A stretch of DNA of 45,525 nt from Kitasatospora sp. DSM 101779 (GTDB lineage Bacteria > Actinomycetota > Actinomycetes > Streptomycetales > Streptomycetaceae), in NCBI RefSeq assembly GCF_025655475.1, contig NZ_JAHTIK010000001.1, positions 1,677,734 through 1,723,258 on the forward strand. The letters are read 5' to 3'. Every line of letters starts with the position of its first letter. The first letter of the stretch is position 1. Below, piece by piece: positions 7,780-14,035 of this stretch. The position numbers and the translations under genes were made by a program. The notes beneath the pieces were generated by a model that did not search any database, was not told the DNA's origin, and was given only the letters and a program-made list of their open reading frames with translations.

Positions 7780-8790
7780 ATGCGATACATCATCATCGGC
7801 GCCGGTGCGGTCGGCGGGACGGTCGGCGGGCGGCTCCACGAGGGCGGGCACGAGGTGGTGCTGGTCGCCCGCGGCGCCCACCTGGCGGCCCTGCGCAAGG
7901 ACGGCCTGCGGCTGACCACCCCGGAGGGCAGCCGCACCCTCGACGTCCCCGCCGTCGGCGGCCCGGAGGAGCTGGACCTGCGGCCCGGGGACGTCCTGGT
8001 GCTGGCCGTGAAGACCCAGCACTCGCTGCCGCTGCTGGACGCGTGGGCGGCCCGGCCGGTGGCCGGCGGCGGGACCGCGGGCGAACTGCTGCCGCTGCTC
8101 TGCGCGCAGAACGGCGTCGAGAACGAACGCCTGGCGCTGCGCCGCTTCCGCCGCGTGTACGGGGTGTGCGTCTGGTTGCCGTCCTCGCACCTGGAGCCGG
8201 GCCGGGTCCTCGCCCAGGGCAGTCCGCTCAGCGGCGTGCTGCACATCGGCCGCTTCCCGCGGGGCAGCGACGACACCGCCGAGCGGATCGCCGCGGACCT
8301 CGCGGGCTCGCACTTCGACGCCCCGGTGAGCGCGGACGTGATGCGCTGGAAGTACGCCAAGCTGCTCGGCAACCTGAACAACGCCCTGGAGGCCGTGGGC
8401 GGTCCGATCGACGGCGAGCTGCGGCTCGCGCTGGCACGGCGGACGGTCGAGGAGGGCGAGGCGGTGCTCGCCGCGGCGGGGATCGGCCGGGCCGACCGCG
8501 CGGAGCAGAAGGCCGCCGGGCCCGACCGGGTCACCCTGGTGCCGATCGACGGGGAGACCCGCGGCGGCGGCTCGTCCTGGCAGAGCCTGGCCCGGGGCGC
8601 CGGGGACATCGAGGCCGACTACCTCAACGGCGAGATCGTGCTGCTCGGCCGGCAGCACGGTGTGCCGACCCCGCTGAACGCCGCACTGCAGCGGCTGGCC
8701 AACACCTTCGCCCGGGAGGGCCGGGCCCCGGGCAGCCTGCCGGAGGCGGAGCTGGCGAAGCTGCTGGAGGCCTCGCTCGCCGAGGCGTGA
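7780..8790 (+). CDS. 2-dehydropantoate 2-reductase-like (ApbA/PanE family)
   Basis: A 336-residue NAD(P)H-dependent reductase. The N-terminal IIIGAGAVGGTVGGRL is the Rossmann dinucleotide site, VKTQHS follows the second half of the fold, CAQNGVENE is the family motif, and KYAKLLGNLNNALEAV carries the Lys and Asn residues of the ketopantoate reductase active site. PanE itself makes pantoate for CoA, but actinobacteria have several paralogues with other 2-keto acid substrates, so the symbol is left blank. The ATG at 7780 lies six bases after CAGGGT, consistent with a leaderless message. It converges on the SDR gene with only 9 bp between stops. Confidence 0.87.
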   Translation: MRYIIIGAGAVGGTVGGRLHEGGHEVVLVARGAHLAALRKDGLRLTTPEGSRTLDVPAVGGPEELDLRPGDVLVLAVKTQHSLPLLDAWAARPVAGGGTAGELLPLLCAQNGVENERLALRRFRRVYGVCVWLPSSHLEPGRVLAQGSPLSGVLHIGRFPRGSDDTAERIAADLAGSHFDAPVSADVMRWKYAKLLGNLNNALEAVGGPIDGELRLALARRTVEEGEAVLAAAGIGRADRAEQKAAGPDRVTLVPIDGETRGGGSSWQSLARGAGDIEADYLNGEIVLLGRQHGVPTPLNAALQRLANTFAREGRAPGSLPEAELAKLLEASLAEA

Positions 8791-8799
8791 CCGGGCGGC

Positions 8800-9618
8800 T
8801 CAGACCACCGGGTCGTCCGGCCCGTACGGGCGCAGCCGCAGCGTCCGGGCGTCCGCTTCGCGGATCTCCGCGGCGCGGGCGCACAGCGTCTCCAGGTCGT
8901 CGCGGCCGGCGTGCACGAACCGGCCGTGCAGGGCGTCGAAGCGGCCCCGGGCGGCGTCCACGGCGACGGCCACCATGTACGCGACCGAGCCCCAGTCCTT
9001 CTTGTCGGCGAACATCGGCATGGCGGCGGTCATGTCGGTGCGGACGGCACCGGGGCTGATGTCGAGCACGACCACGTGGTGCTCGGCGAGCGAGTCGGCG
9101 ATGTTGTCGGAGAGCTTGAGCAGGGCGGCCTTGGAGGTGGCGTAGGCGGTGTAGACGCCGTCGGGGCGCAGTGCGAAGCCGGAGTTCATGTTGATCACCC
9201 GGCCGCCGCCGCGTTCGACCATGCCGGGCAGGACGGTGCGCAGCAGGTTGAACGGGCCGCGCAGGTTGGTCTCCAGCACGTGCCACCACTGGTTGGGGTC
9301 GGCCTCCCAGAGCGGCACCTCGACGTGGTCGATCTCGCCGGCGTTGTTGACCAGCAGGTCGATCGGGCCGAGGTCGCGCTGCACGGTGCGCACCGCCTCG
9401 CGGACGTTGCCGGGGCGGGTGACGTCGGCGCTGACCGCGACCCCGCGGGAGCCGTGCCTGACGCACTCGCGCAGCGTCTCGGTGAGCGTGGCGTGGGTGC
9501 GGCCGACCAGCCCGACCATCATGCCCTCGGCGGCGAGGCCGATCGCGATCTCCCGGCCGATGCCGCGGCCGGCCCCGGTGACCAGGCCGACCTGGCCGGC
9601 GAGTGATCCCGTCCCCAT
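8800..9618 (-). CDS. Short-chain dehydrogenase/reductase
   Basis: A 272-residue classical SDR. TGAGRGIG (15-22) binds the cofactor, NNAG (91-94) is intact, and the catalytic set is Ser146, Tyr159 and Lys163 in YATSK. An Arg at 40 after the second beta strand (GRTH) suggests NADP(H) preference. The ATG at 9618 is chosen because AGGAGGGAG lies at good distance upstream and the cofactor motif begins shortly after. It is divergent from the 3-hydroxyacyl-CoA dehydrogenase gene at 9851; the roughly 230 bp between hold both promoters. The substrate is not predictable. Confidence 0.92.
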   Translation of the reverse strand: MGTGSLAGQVGLVTGAGRGIGREIAIGLAAEGMMVGLVGRTHATLTETLRECVRHGSRGVAVSADVTRPGNVREAVRTVQRDLGPIDLLVNNAGEIDHVEVPLWEADPNQWWHVLETNLRGPFNLLRTVLPGMVERGGGRVINMNSGFALRPDGVYTAYATSKAALLKLSDNIADSLAEHHVVVLDISPGAVRTDMTAAMPMFADKKDWGSVAYMVAVAVDAARGRFDALHGRFVHAGRDDLETLCARAAEIREADARTLRLRPYGPDDPVV

Positions 9619-9850
9619 TGCGTGCTCCCTCCTGCGGCTGCACCGCATTCTGGTCCGGTCCCGGCGCGGGGCCGGGCCGCCCGGCCGGGTCGGGGCCCGG
9701 GGTCATCCGAACGGCCCAGCGCCACCGTCCGGAGCCCGGGAGTAGTACGGTCGACCAGGACACGCGTGTGGGGCCCACCGAGCCCCGGCGCCGGGCCGCT
9801 GAACAGCACCTCGCCGGGCAACCCCCGGCACCACCGTGAAGGGCAACTGA

Positions 9851-10720
9851 GTGAGTGACATCGCGCGCGTCGGAGTGATCGGCTGCGGCCTCATGGGGTC
9901 GGGCATCGCGGAGGTCTTCGCCCGCTCCGGTCTGGACGTCCTCGTCTCCGAGGCGACCGGCGAGGCCCTGGAGCTCGGCCGCACCCGGCTGACCAACTCG
10001 CTGGAGACCGCCGTCAGGCGCGGCAAGCTGAGCGAGGAGGATCGGGACGACGCGCTTGGCCGCCTCTCGTTCACCACCGACCTCGCCGACTTCGCCGACC
10101 GCGACCTGGTGGTCGAGGCGGTCGCCGAGCGCGAGGACATCAAGGTGCAGATCTTCGAGACGCTGGACCGGGTGGTCGAGCGCCGGGACGCGATCCTGGC
10201 CTCCAACACCTCGTCCATCCCGATCGTGAAGCTGGCCGCCGCCACCACCCGCCCCGAGCAGGTCATCGGCCTGCACTTCTTCAACCCGGCGCCGGTGCAG
10301 AAGCTGGTCGAGGTCATCCCGACGCTGACCACCTCGGCCGAGACCACCGCGCGGGTGGAGGAGTTCGCGGTGCAGGCGCTCGGCAAGGAGCCGATCCGCG
10401 CCCGCGACCGGGCCGGCTTCGTGGTGAACGCCCTGCTGGTGCCGTACCTGCTGTCGGCGGTCCGCATGTTCGAGTCGGGCGTGGCCACCGCGGCCGACAT
10501 CGACAAGGGCATGGAGGCGGGTTGCGCCCACCCGATGGGTCCGCTGCGGCTGTGCGACCTGATCGGCCTGGACACCATCGTGTCGATCGCCGACTCGATG
10601 TACGACGAGTACAAGGAGCCGCTGTACGCGGCGCCGCCGCTGCTGTCCCGGATGGTCGACGCGGGCCTGCTGGGCCGCAAGTCCGGCCGCGGCTTCTACG
10701 ACTACACCGCCTCGGCCTGA
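9851..10720 (+). CDS. 3-hydroxybutyryl-CoA dehydrogenase
   Basis: A 289-residue NAD(P)-dependent dehydrogenase interconverting 3-hydroxyacyl-CoA and 3-oxoacyl-CoA. The Rossmann motif GVIGCGLMGSGIAEVFA is at the N-terminus. NTSSIPI and GLHFFNPAPVQKLVEVI carry the catalytic His and Asn, and AGFVVNALLVPYL starts the C-terminal helical domain. Length matches the stand-alone FadB2/Hbd type rather than the multifunctional FadB. The GTG start at 9851 follows GAAGGG. The enzyme serves butyryl/crotonyl-CoA metabolism and ethylmalonyl-CoA-related supply in streptomycetes. A stem-loop at 10753-10768 follows. Confidence 0.95.
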   Translation: MSDIARVGVIGCGLMGSGIAEVFARSGLDVLVSEATGEALELGRTRLTNSLETAVRRGKLSEEDRDDALGRLSFTTDLADFADRDLVVEAVAEREDIKVQIFETLDRVVERRDAILASNTSSIPIVKLAAATTRPEQVIGLHFFNPAPVQKLVEVIPTLTTSAETTARVEEFAVQALGKEPIRARDRAGFVVNALLVPYLLSAVRMFESGVATAADIDKGMEAGCAHPMGPLRLCDLIGLDTIVSIADSMYDEYKEPLYAAPPLLSRMVDAGLLGRKSGRGFYDYTASA

Positions 10721-10752
10721 TCCGGCCGGGCCCGCGGCGCCCCCGCACGGGG

Positions 10753-10768
10753 CCGCCCCTCCGGGCGG
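10753..10768 (+). terminator. GC-rich stem-loop after the dehydrogenase gene
   Basis: CCGCCC (10753-10758) and GGGCGG (10763-10768) form a six-pair stem with a four-base loop, ending 48 bp after the stop codon. An alternative pairing of CGCCCC with GGGGCG is also possible. The run GTTCTT follows soon after. Confidence 0.5.
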
Positions 10769-10829
10769 GGCGCCGCGTTCTTACCACCGTCTCCAGCCAC
10801 CCGAGCAGCTCACCACAGGGGTAGTCCAG

Positions 10830-11057
10830 TTGAACGGGATCAGCGTCGCGCGCGGGGTCCTCGTCACCGCCCGTCGCCAGCGCCTGCTGGCCGCCATCCG
10901 GGAGGAGGGCGGCCGCTGGGACTGGCGGCGGGCCGAGGCGCAGTACGACACCTCCCCGGAGCCGCACATCATCCGGCGCGACCTGATGGAGCTGTGCCGC
11001 TCCGGCCACCTCGTCCGGGTCGGGCTCGGCGAGTACGAGGCGGCTCCCGCCGGGTGA
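10830..11057 (+). CDS. Small winged-helix-like protein
   Basis: A 75-residue Arg-rich protein. The segment RQRLLAAIREEGGRWDW followed by EPHIIRRDLMELCRSGHLVRVGLGEYE has the helix-turn-helix-wing pattern of small DNA-binding proteins, with a recognition-helix-like HIIRRDLMELCRSG. The start appears to be TTG at 10830 after CAGGGG; no ATG or GTG is available in frame. The target is unknown. It stands alone between a terminator stem-loop and a second small hairpin (CCCGCC/GGCGGG, 11060-11075), so it is probably its own transcript. Confidence 0.65.
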   Translation: MNGISVARGVLVTARRQRLLAAIREEGGRWDWRRAEAQYDTSPEPHIIRRDLMELCRSGHLVRVGLGEYEAAPAG

Positions 11058-11158
11058 CCCCCGCCGACCGGCGGGCCTGCGCCACTCCCGTGGCACAGCG
11101 CCGTCACAGCATGGTCACAGGCCTCGGCATACGGTGATCGTTCTGACACGGTGATGAC

Positions 11159-11614
11159 ATGCGAACTCGAATGATCGTCACCACCCTCACCGCCGCTGCC
11201 GCCCTGTCCCTGTCCCTCACCGCGTGCGGCAGCGACGGCGGCGGCACCGCCGAGCCGGCGAAGTCCTCCGCCACTGCGGCGGCCCCGGCCTCCAGCGCCC
11301 CGACCGCGGCCGACAGCCCGGCGCCGGCGGCGTCCACCGCGGCCCCCACCGCGCCGACCAAGGCGGCCGGCACGGCCGACCCGACGCAGCTGGCGATGGT
11401 CGCCGGCCTGAAGCAGATCGACCCGAAGCTGGCCGCGGACAACCAGAAGACCGTTGCCGCCGCGCAGCAGACCTGCGCGGACATCAAGGCCGGCAAGGAC
11501 GACGCGACGGTGGCGAAGAACACCACCACCTACTTCGCGGCGACCGGCGCGAAGGTGACCGACCAGCAGGGCCAGATGATCGCGGTGATCGTCAAGGCGG
11601 CGCTCTGCCCGTGA
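11159..11614 (+). CDS. Small lipoprotein
   Basis: A 151-residue exported lipoprotein. The signal peptide is MRTRMIV plus an Ala/Leu stretch ending in the lipobox LTAC, so Cys22 or so would be lipidated. Residues about 25-70 are an Ala/Pro/Thr/Ser-rich linker. The C-terminal 75 residues form a small helical domain with two cysteines (QQTCADIK and the penultimate Cys), which could form a disulfide and resembles DUF732-type domains; that match is tentative. The first ATG is used; a second four codons later is possible. A perfect 13-bp terminator follows at 11670. Confidence 0.8.
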   Translation: MRTRMIVTTLTAAAALSLSLTACGSDGGGTAEPAKSSATAAAPASSAPTAADSPAPAASTAAPTAPTKAAGTADPTQLAMVAGLKQIDPKLAADNQKTVAAAQQTCADIKAGKDDATVAKNTTTYFAATGAKVTDQQGQMIAVIVKAALCP

Positions 11615-11669
11615 CACGGCGGCGTGGTGCAGCGGAGTGACGCGGCGGACGTGACACGACGGACGTGAC

Positions 11670-11703
11670 GGGGCCCGGGAGCGGTATCCAGCTCCCGGGC
11701 CCC
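11670..11703. terminator. Perfect 13-bp bidirectional stem-loop
   Basis: GGGGCCCGGGAGC (11670-11682) and its exact reverse complement (11691-11703) flank an eight-base loop. It separates the lipoprotein gene on the plus strand from the tRNA-like locus on the minus strand, so it can end transcription from both sides. Confidence 0.75.
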
Positions 11704-11756
11704 TGCGGTGCCACCCAATTGCGCGCGCCGGCACGTTTAAGGGTTGCGGATCAATC

Positions 11757-11834
11757 TCAGAGCCTCGTGTTCTGCCTTTGAACTACCGTGCCAAGGGGAG
11801 AGGCACAGGCGGGACTTGAACCCGCATCCGAGGC
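11757..11834 (-). tRNA. Circularly permuted tRNA-like gene B, Gln(CTG)-like anticodon
   Basis: Read 5'-3' on the minus strand, a tRNA 3' half comes first: position 38 (11834), anticodon-stem strand CCTCG (11833-11829), three-base variable loop GAT, T-arm GCGGG-TTCAAGT-CCCGC (11825-11809), acceptor strand CTGTGCC (11808-11802) and discriminator T (11801). After an 8-nt linker comes the 5' half: acceptor GGCACGG (11792-11786), TA, D-arm GTTC-AAAGGCA-GAAC (11783-11769), A26, anticodon stem CGAGG (11767-11763) and loop start CTCTGA with anticodon CTG (11760-11758). Acceptor strands pair 7/7 (one G-T), anticodon strands 5/5, T-stem 5/5 and D-stem 4/4. U8, G10, GG in the D-loop, U33 and TTC in the T-loop are all present. 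CCA is not encoded. Flanking sequence just outside the open anticodon loop is also complementary: GGGTGCGGA (11849-11841) with TCCGC-a-ACCC (11750-11741). The alternative is a Y RNA-type tRNA mimic; whether it is ligated or charged is unknown. Confidence 0.72.
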
Positions 11835-11900
11835 TTTCCGTCCGCACCCGTTCGATCCGGCGCTCGGCGGCGAATGCTGAGCCTTGAGCGAGAGTCTGAG

Positions 11901-11982
11901 TTTCAGGGGGCTGCCTCTGCCGTTTGGGCCACCCCGGCGCGGTGGTGCCGGGGGGAGGACTCGAACCTCCACTGTCACCCCT
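11901..11982 (-). tRNA. Circularly permuted tRNA-like gene A, Phe(GAA)-like anticodon, CCA encoded
   Basis: On the minus strand the 3' half comes first: position 38 A (11982), anticodon-stem strand GGGGT (11981-11977), variable loop GACAGT, T-arm GGAGG-TTCGAGT-CCTCC (11970-11954), acceptor CCCCGGC (11953-11947), discriminator A (11946) and CCA (11945-11943). Only 4 nt (CCGC) separate it from the 5' half: acceptor GCCGGGG (11938-11932), TG, D-arm GCC with loop CAAACGGCAGA and GGC (11929-11913), A26, anticodon stem GCCCC (11911-11907) and loop start CTGAAA with anticodon GAA (11904-11902). Acceptor pairs 7/7, T-stem 5/5, anticodon stem 5/5 (one G-T), D-stem 3/3. Joining A37 to A38 would give the loop CTGAAAA, which is the standard tRNA-Phe loop. 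It lies 81 nt downstream of the stop of the 244-residue gene on the same strand and 66 nt upstream of unit B. The Phe identity is only an anticodon reading. Confidence 0.75.
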
Positions 11983-12063
11983 GTGTCAGCTTCACTTTCA
12001 GTGTCAGCTTCTGCGCTGTCGCGCACCCCTCCGCTCAAGGAGGGGGATCGTGGGTCCGGCCTG
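11983..12063 (-). other. Structured leader of the permuted tRNA-like locus
   Basis: These 81 nt lie between the stop of the 244-residue gene and unit A. In minus-strand order they hold a perfect hairpin CCCCTCC-TTGAGC-GGAGGGG (12045-12026), a hairpin TGCGC-GACA-GCGCA (12025-12012), an 11-nt direct repeat GAAGCTGACAC (12011-12001 and 11993-11983) and a small hairpin CACT-GAA-AGTG (12003-11993) joining the repeats. The stretch CCTTGAGCG (12040-12032), which includes the first hairpin loop, is exactly complementary to CGCTCAAGG (11890-11882), ten bases beyond the open end of unit A's 5' half. That pairing, or a loop kiss of six bases, would bring the two tRNA halves together. The first hairpin could also end the upstream mRNA, though no U-tract follows. 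Confidence 0.6.
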
Positions 12064-12798
12064 CTACTGGCCGAACAGGTAACCGAAGACGGCGTCGCCG
12101 ACCCGCTTGTCGACGACCTCCGTCGCGTTGGCCTCCTCGCGGGCGAACTGCACCGCCTGCTGCAGCTTCTCGACCCGCTGGACGAGCTCGTTGACCCGCC
12201 GGGCGGGCAGCGCACCGGAGAACTTGACGGTCGTCCAGTACCCGACGGCGATGTCCTCGTAGTACACCTCGACCTGGGCCGGGTGCTTCTCGGTGGCCTC
12301 CGCCTTCACATGGTTGCGGGGCACCTTCTTCGTCCGGATGGTGCGCACCGGCTCGGTCTTCCACGCGTCGGTGGAGGCGTCCGGCGTCCAGGACTCGGAG
12401 GCGTCCAGCACCGGCAGCTTGCGGACGAAGGTGTAGAGATCGGTGAGCTGCTTCTCCAGGAAGAGCAGGTAGGTGACCGGCACGTCGGTCAGCAGCGGCC
12501 GGCCGTCGACCACGACGTCCGCGCGGGCGGCGCAGTTGGCGTGGTCCTTGGTGGCGGTCACGTCGAACAGCCGGGTGAGCGAGGCGGCGGTGTCGCGCAG
12601 GATGTCCTCGGCGCGCACCTGCACGCGGGTGGACTCCGGCGGGAGCTGCTCGCCCTCCTCGTCCTTGGGCTGGTACGTACGGGAGATCCCGGCGAGCAGG
12701 GCGGGCTTCTGCAGGCCGTGGTGGGCCGCCGTCAGCTCCTGGAACGACTTGGACTTGACGCCCTTTTCGACTGCGATGATCTGGTTGAGTTTCGCCAC
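12064..12798 (-). CDS. Conserved-looking protein of unknown function beside permuted tRNA-like genes
   Basis: A 244-residue soluble protein with no signal peptide or membrane segment. I cannot assign a family function. It begins AKLNQIIAVEKGVKSKSFQEL, has a basic patch TIRTKKVPRNHVKAEATEKH (about 153-172), aromatic-rich VYYEDIAVGYWTTVKFSG, and a C-terminal helix NELVQRVEKLQQAVQFAREE that could form a coiled coil, ending FGYLFGQ. It is not Ku and has no TROVE (Ro60), RtcB or nuclease motif that I can see. The GTG at 12798 lies seven bases after TAGCCT (12811-12806), so translation is probably leaderless. It is directly upstream, on the same strand, of the two permuted tRNA-like units, with no other gene between, so an RNA-binding or RNA-processing role is a reasonable inference. 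Confidence 0.8.
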   Translation of the reverse strand: MAKLNQIIAVEKGVKSKSFQELTAAHHGLQKPALLAGISRTYQPKDEEGEQLPPESTRVQVRAEDILRDTAASLTRLFDVTATKDHANCAARADVVVDGRPLLTDVPVTYLLFLEKQLTDLYTFVRKLPVLDASESWTPDASTDAWKTEPVRTIRTKKVPRNHVKAEATEKHPAQVEVYYEDIAVGYWTTVKFSGALPARRVNELVQRVEKLQQAVQFAREEANATEVVDKRVGDAVFGYLFGQ

Positions 12799-12895
12799 GG
12801 ACGGGAGGCTAACAGCGGCCCGTCCGCGCTGTCGTGCGATTTACCGCGGCCCGGGGAACGGGGATCGGGGGACCGCCCCCGGGCCCGGCGCGGCG

Positions 12896-13774
12896 TCAGC
12901 TGTTGATCTGGTAGCTGTCGCCGTAGACCTTCCACTTCAGCGGGGTGTTGAGGTCGAAGTTGCGGTCCTTGACCCAGACCTTCTGGGCGGTGTCGACCCG
13001 GCTGGTGTCGGCGTGCGCCTCCTCCTTCTTCATGACGACCTTGCGGGCGTCCATGAAGGCGTTGAGGTAGGTGGCCTCGTCGCCGCCCTGGGCGGGGGTC
13101 TTGGCCTTCTTCATGGCCGCCTTGCGGATGCCGCCGAAGCTGTCGGAGCTGTCGCCGGGGCCGTGCATCACGATGGCGTCGTAGTAGACGAACTGGCCGA
13201 GCGCCCGCAGGCCGTCGGCCTTGGCCTGCTGGACGGCGGGGTTGAAGTAGACGCGGTCCCGCTCGTCGTTCTGGGCCTGCTGGAAGACGCCGTCCTTGGC
13301 CGCGGTGGCCCAGTCCTTGGTGAAGGCGGTGCCGAGGCCGCTGTGCGAGTCGGTGCCGTTGACCTTGCGCAGGGCGGGCAGGTACTTGGCGAGGACGTTG
13401 CCGGGCTTGAGGTCGGTGTAGTGCTCCACCAGGTCGAGCATGTCGCCGGTGCCGGAGCAGAAGCCGATGATGCCGGCGGTGTAGCCGCGGCCGTCGCCGA
13501 TGTCCTCGATGTACTTGTACTGGGCCTTCCAGTCCAGCGAGGAGTTCTCCGCGCTGGAGACGATCTGCATGGCGATGTCCTTCTTGTGGGCGTCGTCCAG
13601 GCCGACCGACGCGGCGGTGACCACGGACGCGCCGGCGCCGTTCGCGCCGATGGTCACGGTGGCGACGGTCAGCGGGACGGCGGCGAGCAGGACCGCGAGT
13701 GCGGTCCGGCCGGCCCGACTGCGGGCCCGGTGGGTGCGGAGGTTGGTGCGGGCGGTGCGGGACTGTGCGGACAT
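12896..13774 (-). CDS. csnA: Secreted GH46 chitosanase
   Basis: A 292-residue secreted endo-chitosanase that hydrolyses beta-1,4 links in chitosan. The N-terminus has many Arg residues, a twin-Arg-free but long signal peptide with core ALAVLLAAVPLTVATV, and likely cleavage near GAGAS. The mature part begins LDDAHKKDIAMQIVSSAENS, where the Glu is the catalytic acid, and YIEDIGDGRGYTAGIIGF contains the catalytic Asp and substrate-binding residues typical of GH46. Length fits the Streptomyces N174-type enzyme with no extra carbohydrate-binding module. The ATG at 13774 has GGAGCG upstream. A perfect palindrome at 13831-13849 sits in the promoter region. The gene interrupts the space after pheT and faces the same way. 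Confidence 0.95.
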   Translation of the reverse strand: MSAQSRTARTNLRTHRARSRAGRTALAVLLAAVPLTVATVTIGANGAGASVVTAASVGLDDAHKKDIAMQIVSSAENSSLDWKAQYKYIEDIGDGRGYTAGIIGFCSGTGDMLDLVEHYTDLKPGNVLAKYLPALRKVNGTDSHSGLGTAFTKDWATAAKDGVFQQAQNDERDRVYFNPAVQQAKADGLRALGQFVYYDAIVMHGPGDSSDSFGGIRKAAMKKAKTPAQGGDEATYLNAFMDARKVVMKKEEAHADTSRVDTAQKVWVKDRNFDLNTPLKWKVYGDSYQINS

Positions 13775-13830
13775 GTGACGCTCCGTCGGCTCGACTCGCG
13801 CGCAGGCATGGGGATGCCCGGGGCGCTCCG

Positions 13831-13849
13831 GTTAGGAAACTTTCCTAAC
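13831..13849. promoter_or_regulatory. Perfect 19-bp palindrome, probable chitosanase operator (CsnR-like)
   Basis: GTTAGGAAA-C-TTTCCTAAC is an exact 9+1+9 palindrome, AT-rich in a GC-rich genome, 57 bp upstream of the chitosanase start. Streptomyces chitosanase genes are repressed by the ROK-family protein CsnR through a palindrome in this position. I infer the same here; the regulator gene is not in the window. Confidence 0.75.
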
Positions 13850-13980
13850 AAGGATTGAAGCGGCCATGGCATTCAACCCGCAAGAGGGTCGGGCCAACCT
13901 GCACGCCGCCTTAAGGCCCACCTAACGTTCGCCAACTCGCCGCCCGCACAAGGCACCTGGCGATCTTGGCCGGAAACGCC

Positions 13981-14023
13981 GACGGGCCCCGTCCCGGACG
14001 CGGAGTCCGGAACGGGGCCCGTC
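13981..14023 (-). terminator. Two-tier stem-loop terminator after pheT
   Basis: Outer arms GACGGGCCCCGT (13981-13992) and ACGGGGCCCGTC (14012-14023) pair perfectly over 12 bp. An inner stem CCGGAC/GTCCGG with a five-base loop GCGGA sits inside. It lies 12 bp after the pheT stop. Confidence 0.8.
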
Positions 14024-14035
14024 GGGCCGGGGGCG

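Noticed and set aside
11757..11982. An ordinary tRNA made of unit A's 5' half and unit B's 3' half with an intron between
   Set aside because: Acceptor strands GCCGGGG and CTGTGCC and anticodon strands GCCCC and CCTCG do not pair. Pairing is perfect only within each permuted unit.
11741..11982. tRNA fragments left by integrative element attachment sites
   Set aside because: Site-specific integration duplicates one tRNA end. Here both halves of both units are present, match each other and lie within 4-8 nt; no integrase gene is near.
11757..12063. Group I or II intron, or permuted intron-exon ribozyme, around the tRNA halves
   Set aside because: The flanks are only about 65-80 nt and show none of the conserved group I core or group II domain V patterns that I could recognise.
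12064..12798. Ku DNA-end-binding protein
   Set aside because: The size is near, but the typical Ku N-terminus and core motifs are absent.
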